Of a stretch of 29,636 bases of DNA, positions 21,009 through 28,178 are shown one piece after another. The notes beneath the pieces are model-generated. The model ran no database searches. It saw only the letters and a program-made list of their open reading frames with translations, and was not told the DNA's origin. How positions within the stretch are numbered: position 1 is the first letter of the stretch; each line of letters opens with the position of its first letter. Origin of the DNA: DATDSR01 sp038062165. GTDB lineage: Bacteria; Patescibacteriota; Minisyncoccia; Phycocordibacterales; DATDSR01. The position numbers and the translations under genes are program-made. The stretch spans positions 1 to 29,636 of the forward strand of contig JBBTXQ010000032.1 of assembly GCA_038062165.1 (NCBI GenBank). The letters run 5' to 3'.

Positions 21009-21836
21009 TTAACCGCGGATGCGGCGGACGGTTTCCTTGATGAGGTTGGGAATGAATGCGAGCCTCTCGGCCCACGCCTCCGTACGCAGTTCGCGACGGA
21101 CGCTGTCCTGGTGATGACGCTCAGCCTTGAACCGAACCTTTGCTGCCTCGCGATCGAGTTTACGTTCCCGCTTTAGAGCTTCGACGCGAGCCTTCTCGTT
21201 TGCGCGAGCAGTTTCGTCCGGGCCACCGTCAGCGTAGTAATCGTCGTCGTGGATACCCATGGCGTCGAGCTTCGCCGGGAGGTTTTTGATATCGTCTCCC
21301 AACTCGTCGAGTATCTCCCGTGCGCGCGTAGCCCAACTCTCGAGAGTTGTATCGTCGTGGAAGAGATCAGTGATCTGTTCCCACTGCTCGTCATCGTAGC
21401 CATCGAGCTCGCGTAGGAATTTCTCGATCTCCTTTTCTTCCTCCTTGAAGGCTTCTCGTACAGACTTGACGTCGCTTGTTTCCGTCTTCTTTTCAGTACC
21501 CTTCTTCTTGTCTACCTCGACTACTTTCACCGGACGGGGCGTAGTGTGCCACTCGATGAAGATACGGTAGACAGCGTTCATCACGTCCCTTTCCTCACGT
21601 TCCCCTTCGCTTAGACGCTTTGGGAGAACAATGAGCTTGAGGTCCATGATGAGCTTTGACACGAGTTTGCGAACGCTGTCAGCATTCGCTTTGACTTTTG
21701 CCCCTCGTTCCACATCTGTGCCGAGGTCCTTCTCCACCTTGCCGAAAACCTTCCCGACAAGTGGTTCTACGGCATACTTGACCAGGAGTTCATCCCAGAT
21801 GCCTCTCAAGAACCCTGGAACTACCGTTTTCGCCAT
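21009..21836 (-). CDS. Unknown charged helical protein (high-GC cassette, gene 1)
   Basis: 275 aa from ATG 21836, with AAAGGAGA 6-7 nt upstream. There is no membrane segment or signal peptide. The sequence is dominated by Glu, Lys, Asp and Arg, with a Lys/Glu-rich middle (EAFKEEEKEIEKFLRELDG), an acidic patch (HDDDYYADGG) and a basic helical C-terminus (RANEKARVEALKRERKLDRE). I do not recognise the family. It could be a soluble partner of the membrane protein encoded 11 nt downstream. Promoter, leader hairpin, strong RBS, two genes and terminator make a complete transcription unit inserted between pilin-like genes 5 and 6. Confidence 0.72.
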   Translation of the reverse strand: MAKTVVPGFLRGIWDELLVKYAVEPLVGKVFGKVEKDLGTDVERGAKVKANADSVRKLVSKLIMDLKLIVLPKRLSEGEREERDVMNAVYRIFIEWHTTPRPVKVVEVDKKKGTEKKTETSDVKSVREAFKEEEKEIEKFLRELDGYDDEQWEQITDLFHDDTTLESWATRAREILDELGDDIKNLPAKLDAMGIHDDDYYADGGPDETARANEKARVEALKRERKLDREAAKVRFKAERHHQDSVRRELRTEAWAERLAFIPNLIKETVRRIRG

Positions 21837-21862
21837 TGTTGTTCTCCTTTCTCTCTTTTTGG

Positions 21863-21879
21863 ACCCAGCTTAGCTGGGT
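21863..21879 (-). promoter_or_regulatory. Leader hairpin of the high-GC cassette
   Basis: ACCCAGC-TTA-GCTGGGT is a perfect stem-loop in the 5' leader, between the promoter and the Shine-Dalgarno. It could stabilise the mRNA or bind a regulator. Confidence 0.55.
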
Positions 21880-21913
21880 TGGACCAAATTGTCGGTGACC
21901 TGTTACGAGGCGT

Positions 21914-21942
21914 ATTATATCATACTTTGGTGCAAAATGCAA
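21914..21942 (-). promoter_or_regulatory. Promoter of the two-gene high-GC cassette
   Basis: On the minus strand TTGCAT (21942-21937) and TATAAT (21919-21914) are separated by exactly 17 nt, near consensus. Confidence 0.8.
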
Positions 21943-21981
21943 GGGTGTGGACAATCCTATTTTTACGGCTTATTTGTGGGG

Positions 21982-21987
21982 TAAAAT
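21982..21987 (+). promoter_or_regulatory. -10 of pilin-like gene 6, leaderless type
   Basis: TAAAAT ends 7 nt before the ATG at 21995. It gives the second half of the array its own start, downstream of the opposed cassette. Confidence 0.5.
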
Positions 21988-21994
21988 AGATTAT

Positions 21995-22333
21995 ATGAAA
22001 AGTAAATTTTTGTATCCTATTTTAGTCATAATTTTGCCTTTTTTTGCTTCTGCTCAGGCTCCGGTTGATAATCTGATTACAGCCGTCAAGCGTTGGGTGG
22101 GTGCCCTCACTCCGATTCTTGTAGGCTTAGCGCTCGTATTTTTCATCTGGAGTTTAATTAAGCTGATCAGGAGCGAGAGTGATGATGATCGCGCCGAGGC
22201 CAAAAAGGGCATGTGGTGGGGGATACTCGCCATGTTTGTGATCATCTCTATCTGGGGTATCACTACCGCTATCGGCCGTACACTTGGCATTGATCCGAAA
22301 GTTGACACAACTTATCCAAGACCTCCAGCCTAA
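21995..22333 (+). CDS. T4SS-pilin-like membrane protein 6, with signal peptide
   Basis: 112 aa from ATG 21995; a GTG 48 nt upstream would spoil the signal peptide. Signal peptide MKSKFLYPILVIILPFFASAQA (cut after ASA), then helix 1 (TPILVGLALVFFIWSLIKLI), loop RSESDDDRAEAKKGMWWG and helix 2 (ILAMFVIISIWGITTAIG). It is very similar to member 7 in loop and helix 2, which points to recent duplication. A -10-like TAAAAT ends 7 nt before the start. Confidence 0.82.
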   Translation: MKSKFLYPILVIILPFFASAQAPVDNLITAVKRWVGALTPILVGLALVFFIWSLIKLIRSESDDDRAEAKKGMWWGILAMFVIISIWGITTAIGRTLGIDPKVDTTYPRPPA

Positions 22334-22358
22334 AATAATTATATAAAATAAATTAAGT

Positions 22359-22628
22359 ATGAGCGTAAGTCAGATAATTGGCCTCTTCAGACTCTGGATT
22401 GATAATCTTGTGCCAGTCTTGATTGGCTTGGCGCTAATCTTCTTCATCTGGAACTTGATTGGCTTGATTAGATCGGGTGATGAGAGTTCACGCGAAGAGG
22501 CCAAGAAGGGCATGTGGTCGGGTATCCTTGCCATGTTCGTGATCATCTCCATCTGGGGAATTATTTATTTCATTGGTAAATCGCTCGGGATAGATCCGGG
22601 TGGCACTGGTGTGGCCCCGCAGTTTTGA
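22359..22628 (+). CDS. T4SS-pilin-like membrane protein 7
   Basis: 89 aa. Helix 1 (LVPVLIGLALIFFIWNLIGLI), loop RSGDESSREEAKKGMWSG and helix 2 (ILAMFVIISIWGIIYFIG). Nearly the same as member 6 across about 60 residues, down to AKKGMW.GILAMFVIISIWGI, but without a signal peptide. It starts 25 nt after member 6. A short C-terminal tail ends GTGVAPQF. Confidence 0.8.
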   Translation: MSVSQIIGLFRLWIDNLVPVLIGLALIFFIWNLIGLIRSGDESSREEAKKGMWSGILAMFVIISIWGIIYFIGKSLGIDPGGTGVAPQF

Positions 22629-22642
22629 TCTAAAACTTAAAT

Positions 22643-23467
22643 ATGAGAGTTGCAGAAGCGCAGACTAAGTATCAGTTACTTGAGAGTATTGATGGCACGA
22701 GTGAAGTGGACGTAGGGCCAAATCAGTTTGAATATTTCTCTACTGTTTACGGTTACGCCCTCACGCTCACTGTCGCGCTTGCTGTGCTTATGATCGTAAT
22801 CGGGGGCATACAGTACACACTCTCGTATATTCCAGGAGTAAAAGAAGAGGCCAAAGGCAGGATTTGGGGCGCTATCGGTGGACTCTTGCTTGCATTATTT
22901 TCATATTTAATTTTAGAAACTATTAATCCAAGATTAGTCAGCCCCAATCTTGCACTCACGCAAGTTTCTGGCCCAAGTGGTGGCACAGGGGGAACGGGCG
23001 GCGGCCTGACTGGCGGCCAAGGAGGCAGCGCGCCACTTTTGCCCGGCAGACTATCTGATCAAGATGCTAGAGCACTTTTGCTTGGCGCGACAAACAAAAA
23101 TATTAGCTTTGACCTGCCTAATTGCAACACAAACGGCAATGTTTCGCCCTGTGGTGACTTCGATAACGTCACGCCCGCCACAATCAATTACATTTTCGCA
23201 CTTGCAGATAAATGCTCAACATGTCAAATAGTTGTGCGCGATGCTACTTCTGATGCCGGATCGGGCCACAGCGAGGCGGGGCATTATGACGGCATTAAAA
23301 TAGATCTTGCGCCCACAGCTTCACTTAACATGTACATAGTCACGCATTTCCAGAACACAGGCAAGTACAAGAGTTGGGACCTGTATTCTGATAGTGGCAA
23401 TGTCTGGATGAACGAAGATTACGCCGGCACGGGTAAAGATCACTGGGACATCACCGTGAAGCAGTAA
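22643..23467 (+). CDS. T4SS-pilin-like protein 8 fused to a putative M15-like peptidase domain
   Basis: 274 aa. Residues about 30-105 repeat the two-helix design (LTVALAVLMIVIGGIQYTLS, loop YIPGVKEEAKGRIWG, helix IGGLLLALFSYLILETINPRL). A Gly-rich linker (SGGTGGTGGGLTGGQGG) leads to a C-terminal domain of about 150 aa. This ends with SGHSEAGHYDGIKIDLAP and DHWDITVK, resembling the H...D and late H zinc ligands of peptidase M15 (D-Ala-D-Ala carboxypeptidase/VanY) and related wall hydrolases. Two CxxC-like pairs (CSTC) and NCNTNGNVSPCG may form disulfides outside the cell. It probably opens peptidoglycan for the pilin assembly, as VirB1 does in T4SSs. The zinc-site call is by eye. Confidence 0.65.
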   Translation: MRVAEAQTKYQLLESIDGTSEVDVGPNQFEYFSTVYGYALTLTVALAVLMIVIGGIQYTLSYIPGVKEEAKGRIWGAIGGLLLALFSYLILETINPRLVSPNLALTQVSGPSGGTGGTGGGLTGGQGGSAPLLPGRLSDQDARALLLGATNKNISFDLPNCNTNGNVSPCGDFDNVTPATINYIFALADKCSTCQIVVRDATSDAGSGHSEAGHYDGIKIDLAPTASLNMYIVTHFQNTGKYKSWDLYSDSGNVWMNEDYAGTGKDHWDITVKQ

Positions 23468-23530
23468 ACTTGCACCATCCTTAACCAAATAGTAGATAAA
23501 GTTGCAGATATTAGGTAAAGTATAAATGTA

Positions 23531-23613
23531 GCCCAGGTGGCGGAATGGTATACGCGCAACACTTAAAATGTTGTGCTCGAAAGGGCATGTGGGTCCGACT
23601 CCCACCCTGGGCA
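23531..23613 (+). tRNA. tRNA-Leu (anticodon TAA)
   Basis: Acceptor GCCCAGG pairs with CCTGGGC; anticodon arm CAACA-CTTAAAA-TGTTG; long variable arm GTGCTCGAAAGGGCAT; T arm GTGGGTCCGACTCCCAC. Class II, no encoded CCA. The next start codon lies 29 nt downstream on the same strand. Confidence 0.95.
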
Positions 23614-23642
23614 TAAATTTATTTAAACTTCAATTATCAACA

Positions 23643-24347
23643 ATGACTGATTTTACTCCCAATACCGGGAAAAATTTAATAATCAACATTGGGGGTGCTG
23701 AATGGGAGCGTTTGCCGATTAAGACTCATGTGATCTTGAAGGGGGATAATATCACTGATGTTGTTAAGAAATATGTCGGGTCATTTATACAAAAAGATGA
23801 TTTCTTGTTTATTAGCGAACGTATTGTTGCTATTAGTCAGGGCCGGGCTTGGGCGATTAGTGATATTAAACCGTCAGCCTTTGCCAAATTTCTAGTTAAG
23901 TTTGTTCACAAGTCGCCATACGGGATTGGCCTAGGCAGTCCTTGGACGATGGAGCTCGCTATTAGGGAGGCGGGCGTGTTCAGAATAATTTTGGGCGTTA
24001 TTGCTTCAGCAATCACTAAGCCTTTTGGAATCAGGGGAGTTTTTTATAAAGTTGTTGGCCATAACGTAAACGCAATTGACGGACCATGCGATTACACCCT
24101 GCCTCCGTACAATAATTACGCTAAACTTGGGCCCTTGAATCCGGATAAAGTGGCGCGCGATTTGAGTAGTGAGATAAAGTGCGACGTTGTAATCATAGAT
24201 GCTAACGATCTGGGTGTGGCCGTCATGGGCAAATCAGATGAGAGTATTACTGATAATTTTTGCAAAAGTGTTTTTAAAGATAATCCATTGGGACAATCAA
24301 GTGAGCAGACGCCCCTGTGCATTGTGAGGAAAGTTCTGGTAACATAA
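23643..24347 (+). CDS. CofE-like (F420-0:L-glutamate ligase family) protein
   Basis: 234 aa from ATG 23643, just after tRNA-Leu; the frame extends upstream only through the tRNA. Segments matching the F420_ligase (CofE/FbiB N-terminal) family include VVKKYVGSFIQKDDFLFISE followed by RIVAISQGRA, SPWTMELAIREAG, and NDLGVAVMGKSD near the end, where the family binds GTP and metal. CofE adds glutamate to coenzyme F420-0. CPR genomes often carry such genes without other F420 genes, so the real substrate here is probably different. No Shine-Dalgarno. tRNA-Lys follows after 9 nt. Confidence 0.75.
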   Translation: MTDFTPNTGKNLIINIGGAEWERLPIKTHVILKGDNITDVVKKYVGSFIQKDDFLFISERIVAISQGRAWAISDIKPSAFAKFLVKFVHKSPYGIGLGSPWTMELAIREAGVFRIILGVIASAITKPFGIRGVFYKVVGHNVNAIDGPCDYTLPPYNNYAKLGPLNPDKVARDLSSEIKCDVVIIDANDLGVAVMGKSDESITDNFCKSVFKDNPLGQSSEQTPLCIVRKVLVT

Positions 24348-24356
24348 CTCCTGGCG

Positions 24357-24429
24357 CCCCTCATAGCTCAGTTGGTAGAGCAGCTCGCTCTTAACGAGAA
24401 GGTCGTAGGTTCGAATCCTACTGGGGGGA
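24357..24429 (+). tRNA. tRNA-Lys (anticodon CTT)
   Basis: Acceptor CCCCTCA pairs with TGGGGGG (one T-G); D arm GCTCAGTTGGTAGAGC; anticodon arm GCTCG-CTCTTAA-CGAGA with a G-A mismatch at 27-43; T arm GTAGGTTCGAATCCTAC. No encoded CCA. The amidase start codon is 6 nt downstream. Confidence 0.93.
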
Positions 24430-24435
24430 TAGATT

Positions 24436-25620
24436 ATGTTTAAGTATTTAGTCAGTATCTTTTTTCTTTTATTTTCATTAACCAATTTTGCAAGTGCGCA
24501 CACAGCCGGAGCGCCTTACGATCCTTTCTATTCTAAACTTTCTTCGAGCGAGCACCTGAAGCAGCATTACAGTGAGGGCGATTTGCGCATTTTGATAGTG
24601 CCGGGGCACGGCAAGTTGACTGGGGGCACAAGTTTTGGAGGTTTATATGAGCGAGATTTGAATGTGATAATTGCAGACAAGTTAGCTAAGTTACTTGAAA
24701 CAAATACTAATTTCAAAATATATTTAGCGCGTGATTTATCAGGGGACTACTCGTCGTGGTTACGTGCATATATGGAAACTGGTCGCGAAGCTATTCTCGC
24801 ATTCAGAACAAACGCAATTAAATATTACAACTCAATCAAGTTTAGTCTGCCACCATCAGGTCAGTCTGTTTATCACAACACTGCAAGCGAACAAGCAGCC
24901 TTTGAACTATATGCGCTCAACAAGTTTGCCAATGATAATCGCATAGACATAGCCCTGCACATTCACATCAATGATTACCCAAGAAGAAATATGAGCGGGC
25001 CAGGTGAGCATGTCGGATTTACAGTTTATGTGCCAGACTCTAATTTTGCTAACTCGCAAGCAAGCACTGATTTGGCGAGCTTCATGCGCGACAAGTTCTC
25101 GCGAATTATCCCCGTCAGCACGCTACCGGGCGAGAACATGGGCGTAACACCAGATCGCGAGCTCATAGCCATAGGCTCAAATGGCTCGCGCGACAGCGCC
25201 GCGCTACTTGTAGAGTACGGCTACATATATGAGTCACAGATCACGAGTGCGAACGCGAGTGTGAGAAACATGTATTTTGACCTGCTTGCAAACGAGACAT
25301 ATCAAGCGATCAAGAGCTATTTCGGATACTTGCCCGCCGAACAGGCAGGCCAGGTAACCGAATCAGGAATGTCTGATTATATTTTTACTAGATTCTTAAA
25401 AAGAGGCATGAAGAGTGAGCCAGATGTGTTGGCATTGCAAATTAAATTAAACAAATTAGGACTGTACCCGCCAATAGGCAAGACATTACGCGACTGTCCT
25501 ATCACGAGCAACTTTGGCCCCTGCACAGAACAATCAGTAAAAAATTTCCAAGTAAAAAATAATCTCGAACAAGTCGGTATAGTAGGCCCTCAAACTCGAG
25601 CACTCTTGAATTTGAAATGA
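24436..25620 (+). CDS. Secreted N-acetylmuramoyl-L-alanine amidase with peptidoglycan-binding domain
   Basis: 394 aa. Signal peptide MFKYLVSIFFLLFSLTNFASA (cut after residue 21). The Amidase_3 domain supplies the zinc ligands: H58 in IVPGHGK, E72 in GGLYERDLN, and H175 or H177 in ALHIHIND, plus the catalytic E260 in LLVEYGYI. A C-terminal PG_binding_1 repeat follows (about 318-393, EPDVLALQIKLNKLGLYPP with SVKNFQVKNNL and TRALLN). It cleaves the stem peptide from peptidoglycan, for growth, separation or surface-appendage assembly. It lies 6 nt after tRNA-Lys, so both are probably on one transcript. The amidase domain has a long insert (about 105-165) between the E72 and H175 ligands. Confidence 0.92.
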   Translation: MFKYLVSIFFLLFSLTNFASAHTAGAPYDPFYSKLSSSEHLKQHYSEGDLRILIVPGHGKLTGGTSFGGLYERDLNVIIADKLAKLLETNTNFKIYLARDLSGDYSSWLRAYMETGREAILAFRTNAIKYYNSIKFSLPPSGQSVYHNTASEQAAFELYALNKFANDNRIDIALHIHINDYPRRNMSGPGEHVGFTVYVPDSNFANSQASTDLASFMRDKFSRIIPVSTLPGENMGVTPDRELIAIGSNGSRDSAALLVEYGYIYESQITSANASVRNMYFDLLANETYQAIKSYFGYLPAEQAGQVTESGMSDYIFTRFLKRGMKSEPDVLALQIKLNKLGLYPPIGKTLRDCPITSNFGPCTEQSVKNFQVKNNLEQVGIVGPQTRALLNLK

Positions 25621-25631
25621 TAGTAAATTTA

Positions 25632-25715
25632 TGCCGAGGGGGAGACTTGAACTCCCAATCCCTTGCGGGAACAGCGTTCTAAGCGCTGCGCGTATGCCAA
25701 TTCCGCCACCTCGGC
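25632..25715 (-). tRNA. tRNA-Leu (anticodon TAG)
   Basis: Minus strand: acceptor GCCGAGG pairs with CCTCGGC with one irregular base next to the T arm; anticodon arm CAGCG-CTTAGAA-CGCTG; long variable arm TTCCCGCAAGGGAT; T arm GGGAGTTCAAGTCTCCC. No encoded CCA. It lies 12 nt after the amidase stop, convergent with it. Confidence 0.94.
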
Positions 25716-25726
25716 AATCTTGCTTA

Positions 25727-25798
25727 AGGCCACGGCGGGAATCGCACCCGCGTATAAGGGATTTGCAGTCCCTTGCTTTACTACTTAGCTACGTGGCC
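25727..25798 (-). tRNA. tRNA-Cys (anticodon GCA)
   Basis: Minus strand: acceptor GGCCACG pairs with CGTGGCC; anticodon arm AGGGA-CTGCAAA-TCCCT; T arm GCGGGTGCGATTCCCGC. The discriminator is T (U73), the identity element for CysRS. It lies 11 nt upstream of tRNA-Leu(TAG), and both follow rbfA on the same strand. Confidence 0.95.
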
Positions 25799-25812
25799 GT
25801 CTGACTAGCTTA

Positions 25813-26136
25813 CTATTTTCTTAGGAGTTCGTCTATTCTCTGGCGGTTCTTTTCGCCTTGATCTAGGACAAATTCGATTTTGGGGACACTGCGCATTTTG
25901 GTTTTGCTGGCCAAATATTTGCGTGCTTCGCCCGTGCGTCTCTCGGCGAAGCCTAAGACAACCTTCTCTTGATCTATGGGGAAGACAGATAAATATGCGC
26001 GCAGAAGTTTGCCCTCACTCAGGAGCTCCACTCTAGTAACTGTGATCACGCTCTTCCTGTCAGATTCAATCTCCAAGAACTTCGCAATCAAGTCACGGAA
26101 CTCGTCTGTCAGTTTATTTTGTCGGCGTTCTCGCAT
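25813..26136 (-). CDS. rbfA: Ribosome-binding factor A
   Basis: 107 aa, normal for the family. The KH-like pattern is visible: N-terminal helix (RRQNKLTDEFRDLIAKFLE), TVTRVELLSEGKLLRAYLSV, and KYLASKTKMRSVPKIEFVLDQ, equivalent to the family's R..LA..L.LR..P.L.F..D. RbfA binds the 30S neck near 16S helix 1/45 during late maturation. It follows infB with a 4-nt gap, the classic infB-rbfA order, and is followed by tRNA-Cys and tRNA-Leu on the same strand. ATG start, no Shine-Dalgarno. Confidence 0.92.
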   Translation of the reverse strand: MRERRQNKLTDEFRDLIAKFLEIESDRKSVITVTRVELLSEGKLLRAYLSVFPIDQEKVVLGFAERRTGEARKYLASKTKMRSVPKIEFVLDQGEKNRQRIDELLRK

Positions 26137-26140
26137 ATCA

Positions 26141-27622
26141 CTATGATCTAGAAATTATCTGTACAATGTCTCCTTCGGCGATGGCAAGTTTGGCCTCGAT
26201 TACTGCGCCGAATTGCTCACCTTCTGAAACAGAATCTGTATCGTTGCGCGACTTTTGTAGATTCACAATCTTGCCCTCGCCAACCATTTCGTCTCGTCTA
26301 CTGATTCTCACTTTTTTACCGCGTTCAAGTGAACCTGATTTAACTATGCCTCCTAGTACTTGTCGCTCTCGGGTACGACTAAATGTTTTGAGCACTTTAG
26401 CTTCTCCTGTAATTGTTTCAATTACTACCTTGGGTGTGATCTCATCTACATATTCTCCGAACCATTCGCTCAACTTATATATAATATCGAACAATTCTAT
26501 CCGAACGCCATTCTTCTCTGCCGAGTCTTTGGCATGTTTATCTATGCTGACATTGAAGCCTATGATAATTGGTTTGTCTGAGCTGCGCAGTATCTTGACA
26601 TCACTCTCTGTGATCGCGCCTACGCCAGAGTCCACGAATTTTACTCCCACTTTCTCCGTCTCTTGCTTAGTCAGCTCTGATTTAATCGCCTCGAGTGTGC
26701 CGGTCGCGTCAGCTTTTAAAATGATTGGAATGATAATTTCTTTTTCTATTTTTTCTACACTATTTATTTTAACTTCAACTTTTCTTTTTTCCGCTTCTTT
26801 TTCCGCCTCTTTCTTGTTTGCGAAAATCTCAAACTCTGAACCAGCTTGAGGCAGATCCGAGAAACCACTAGCAACCACTGGCATTGAGGGGATAGCTACT
26901 TCAAGTTTTTTGCTCTCCCAGTTCTCGATTGCTCGCAAAACTGACACGCTTGAATCTATAAGAACAACATCGCCACCACTAAGCTTGCCTTCTGTGACTA
27001 CTAGAGTTGCTAAGATGCCCCTCTTGAGATCTCTATGCGACTCAATAACTACGCCCTTTCCCATAGAGTCCTGGTCATAGGTTAATTCTTCTAAGCTGGC
27101 CGAAAGCAAAATAAGTGAGAGTAAGTTATCAATCCCTTCTCCTGTTTTAGCCGAAATTTCGGCAACAGGCACGGTACCTCCGTAATCTTCTACAAGCACA
27201 CCCGCCTCAGCCAAACTTTGCTTAGTGCGTTCTATATTTGAGTTTGGCTTGTCAGTCTTATTGATGGCAACGATGAATGGGATGCTCGCTAGTCTTATAG
27301 CCTCAAGCGCTTCAAGTGTTTGTGGCTTGACTCCGTCATCGGCCGCTACAACCAAAATGGCAATATCTGCCACAGCCGCACCCCGCTCACGCATCTTCCC
27401 AAATGCGGCATGGCCCGGAGTGTCAATAAAGGTTATACGTTTTTGAGCGCCTTCGTATTCGCTCGTTACTTCGTAAGCGGCAGTGTGTTGGGTGATGCCA
27501 CCCGCCTCCCGCTCTACAGTATTCGCACTTCTTATATAGTCTAGTAACGTAGACTTGCCATGATCAACGTGACCAAGGACAACAACAACAGGCGGTCGTT
27601 CGATTTTAGATTTATTTTCCAT
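26141..27622 (-). CDS. infB: Translation initiation factor IF-2 (compact form)
   Basis: 493 aa. G1 GHVDHGKST (17-25), switch II DTPGHAAF, G4 NKTDKP and G5 SAKTGEG are all present, followed by domain II, domain III (LKADATGTLEAIKSEL) and the C-terminal fMet-tRNA-binding domain (RERQVLGGIVKSGSLERGKKVRI). IF-2 brings initiator tRNA to the 30S subunit and drives subunit joining. The long N-terminal region found in E. coli (about 390 residues) is absent: G1 begins at residue 17, as in other minimal IF-2 proteins. Because IF-2 level affects initiation on leaderless mRNAs in E. coli, it is relevant to the leaderless genes here. No Shine-Dalgarno. Confidence 0.97.
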   Translation of the reverse strand: MENKSKIERPPVVVVLGHVDHGKSTLLDYIRSANTVEREAGGITQHTAAYEVTSEYEGAQKRITFIDTPGHAAFGKMRERGAAVADIAILVVAADDGVKPQTLEALEAIRLASIPFIVAINKTDKPNSNIERTKQSLAEAGVLVEDYGGTVPVAEISAKTGEGIDNLLSLILLSASLEELTYDQDSMGKGVVIESHRDLKRGILATLVVTEGKLSGGDVVLIDSSVSVLRAIENWESKKLEVAIPSMPVVASGFSDLPQAGSEFEIFANKKEAEKEAEKRKVEVKINSVEKIEKEIIIPIILKADATGTLEAIKSELTKQETEKVGVKFVDSGVGAITESDVKILRSSDKPIIIGFNVSIDKHAKDSAEKNGVRIELFDIIYKLSEWFGEYVDEITPKVVIETITGEAKVLKTFSRTRERQVLGGIVKSGSLERGKKVRISRRDEMVGEGKIVNLQKSRNDTDSVSEGEQFGAVIEAKLAIAEGDIVQIISRS

Positions 27623-27649
27623 GTTGGTTGTTGTGAGTTGCTCACGGTG

Positions 27650-28093
27650 TTAGTTAACTCTCTTGATCAATTCTATCTCTTCACTTGATAATTCATACTC
27701 ACTTGCGCCTGCCTTGATGGGCTTGGCGTAGATATTTGACTTATCGCGAGTGTGCAATCCAGTTAGCACCACCCCATCACCGTGCTCGTTTACCAAGAGT
27801 GTGCTGAAGCTCTGGTTGCCGCCTTGATCGCGAAACGGATTGAAGCGCACTGTCTCTACCCATTGCACACTTTTCTTGACTCGTCCGGCTAGCTCCACTA
27901 AGCGCTCGTCGGTATTCTTTTTGTGAACGAAAAGTTTGGTTAGTTCCTCTCGCAAACGCACTATCGTATCCTCAAGCGTTTTGGCATCTTTGCCCGCAAG
28001 TAGGCGAGTGATGCGCATCTCAAGTCTAATTACCCAAGCAAGCAGTATTACTACCGCGCCAATCAAGATATAAATGTAAGTGAACGTGTCCAT
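27650..28093 (-). CDS. DUF4446 family membrane-anchored protein
   Basis: 147 aa from ATG 28093; ATG 28108 is also possible and a TTG at 28144 is unlikely. One N-terminal transmembrane helix (TYIYILIGAVVILLAWVI) is followed by a coiled-coil-like segment (about 20-65) and a conserved core with VRFNPFRDQGGNQSFSTLLV, then GVVLTGLHTRDKSNIYAKPI and YELSSEEIELI. That is the DUF4446 signature. The role is unknown; members occur widely in Firmicutes (near parB/yyaB-type loci) and CPR. It lies upstream of infB with a 27-nt gap and may share its transcript. The promoter lies in the 85-bp divergent region shared with the HAD gene. Confidence 0.85.
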   Translation of the reverse strand: MDTFTYIYILIGAVVILLAWVIRLEMRITRLLAGKDAKTLEDTIVRLREELTKLFVHKKNTDERLVELAGRVKKSVQWVETVRFNPFRDQGGNQSFSTLLVNEHGDGVVLTGLHTRDKSNIYAKPIKAGASEYELSSEEIELIKRVN

Positions 28094-28129
28094 ATCTTCA
28101 CAGAACATGCTAACCCTTTTCAAGACTAT

Positions 28130-28157
28130 TTGCAAACTTTCCAAATGTGTGTAATAT
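28130..28157 (+). promoter_or_regulatory. Promoter of the HAD gene
   Basis: TTGCAA (28130-28135) and TAATAT (28152-28157) spaced by 16 nt, followed by a perfect Shine-Dalgarno (AAAGGAGGT) before ATG 28179. Confidence 0.65.
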
Positions 28158-28178
28158 CAATTAGATAAAGGAGGTCTC

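Noticed and set aside
20455..21012. Long plus-strand ORF (185 aa) in the high-GC cassette
   Set aside because: It is antisense to the two minus-strand genes that have promoter, Shine-Dalgarno and terminator. Long shadow frames are expected in GC-rich DNA.
26166..26849. 227-aa plus-strand ORF opposite infB
   Set aside because: Shadow of the IF-2 reading frame; serine-rich composition is typical of such antisense frames.
27140..27175. GCCGAAATTTCGGC palindrome in infB
   Set aside because: It lies at the conserved G5 region (VAEISAKTGEG), where the residues are expected from the family. A 14-nt palindrome there is plausibly chance.
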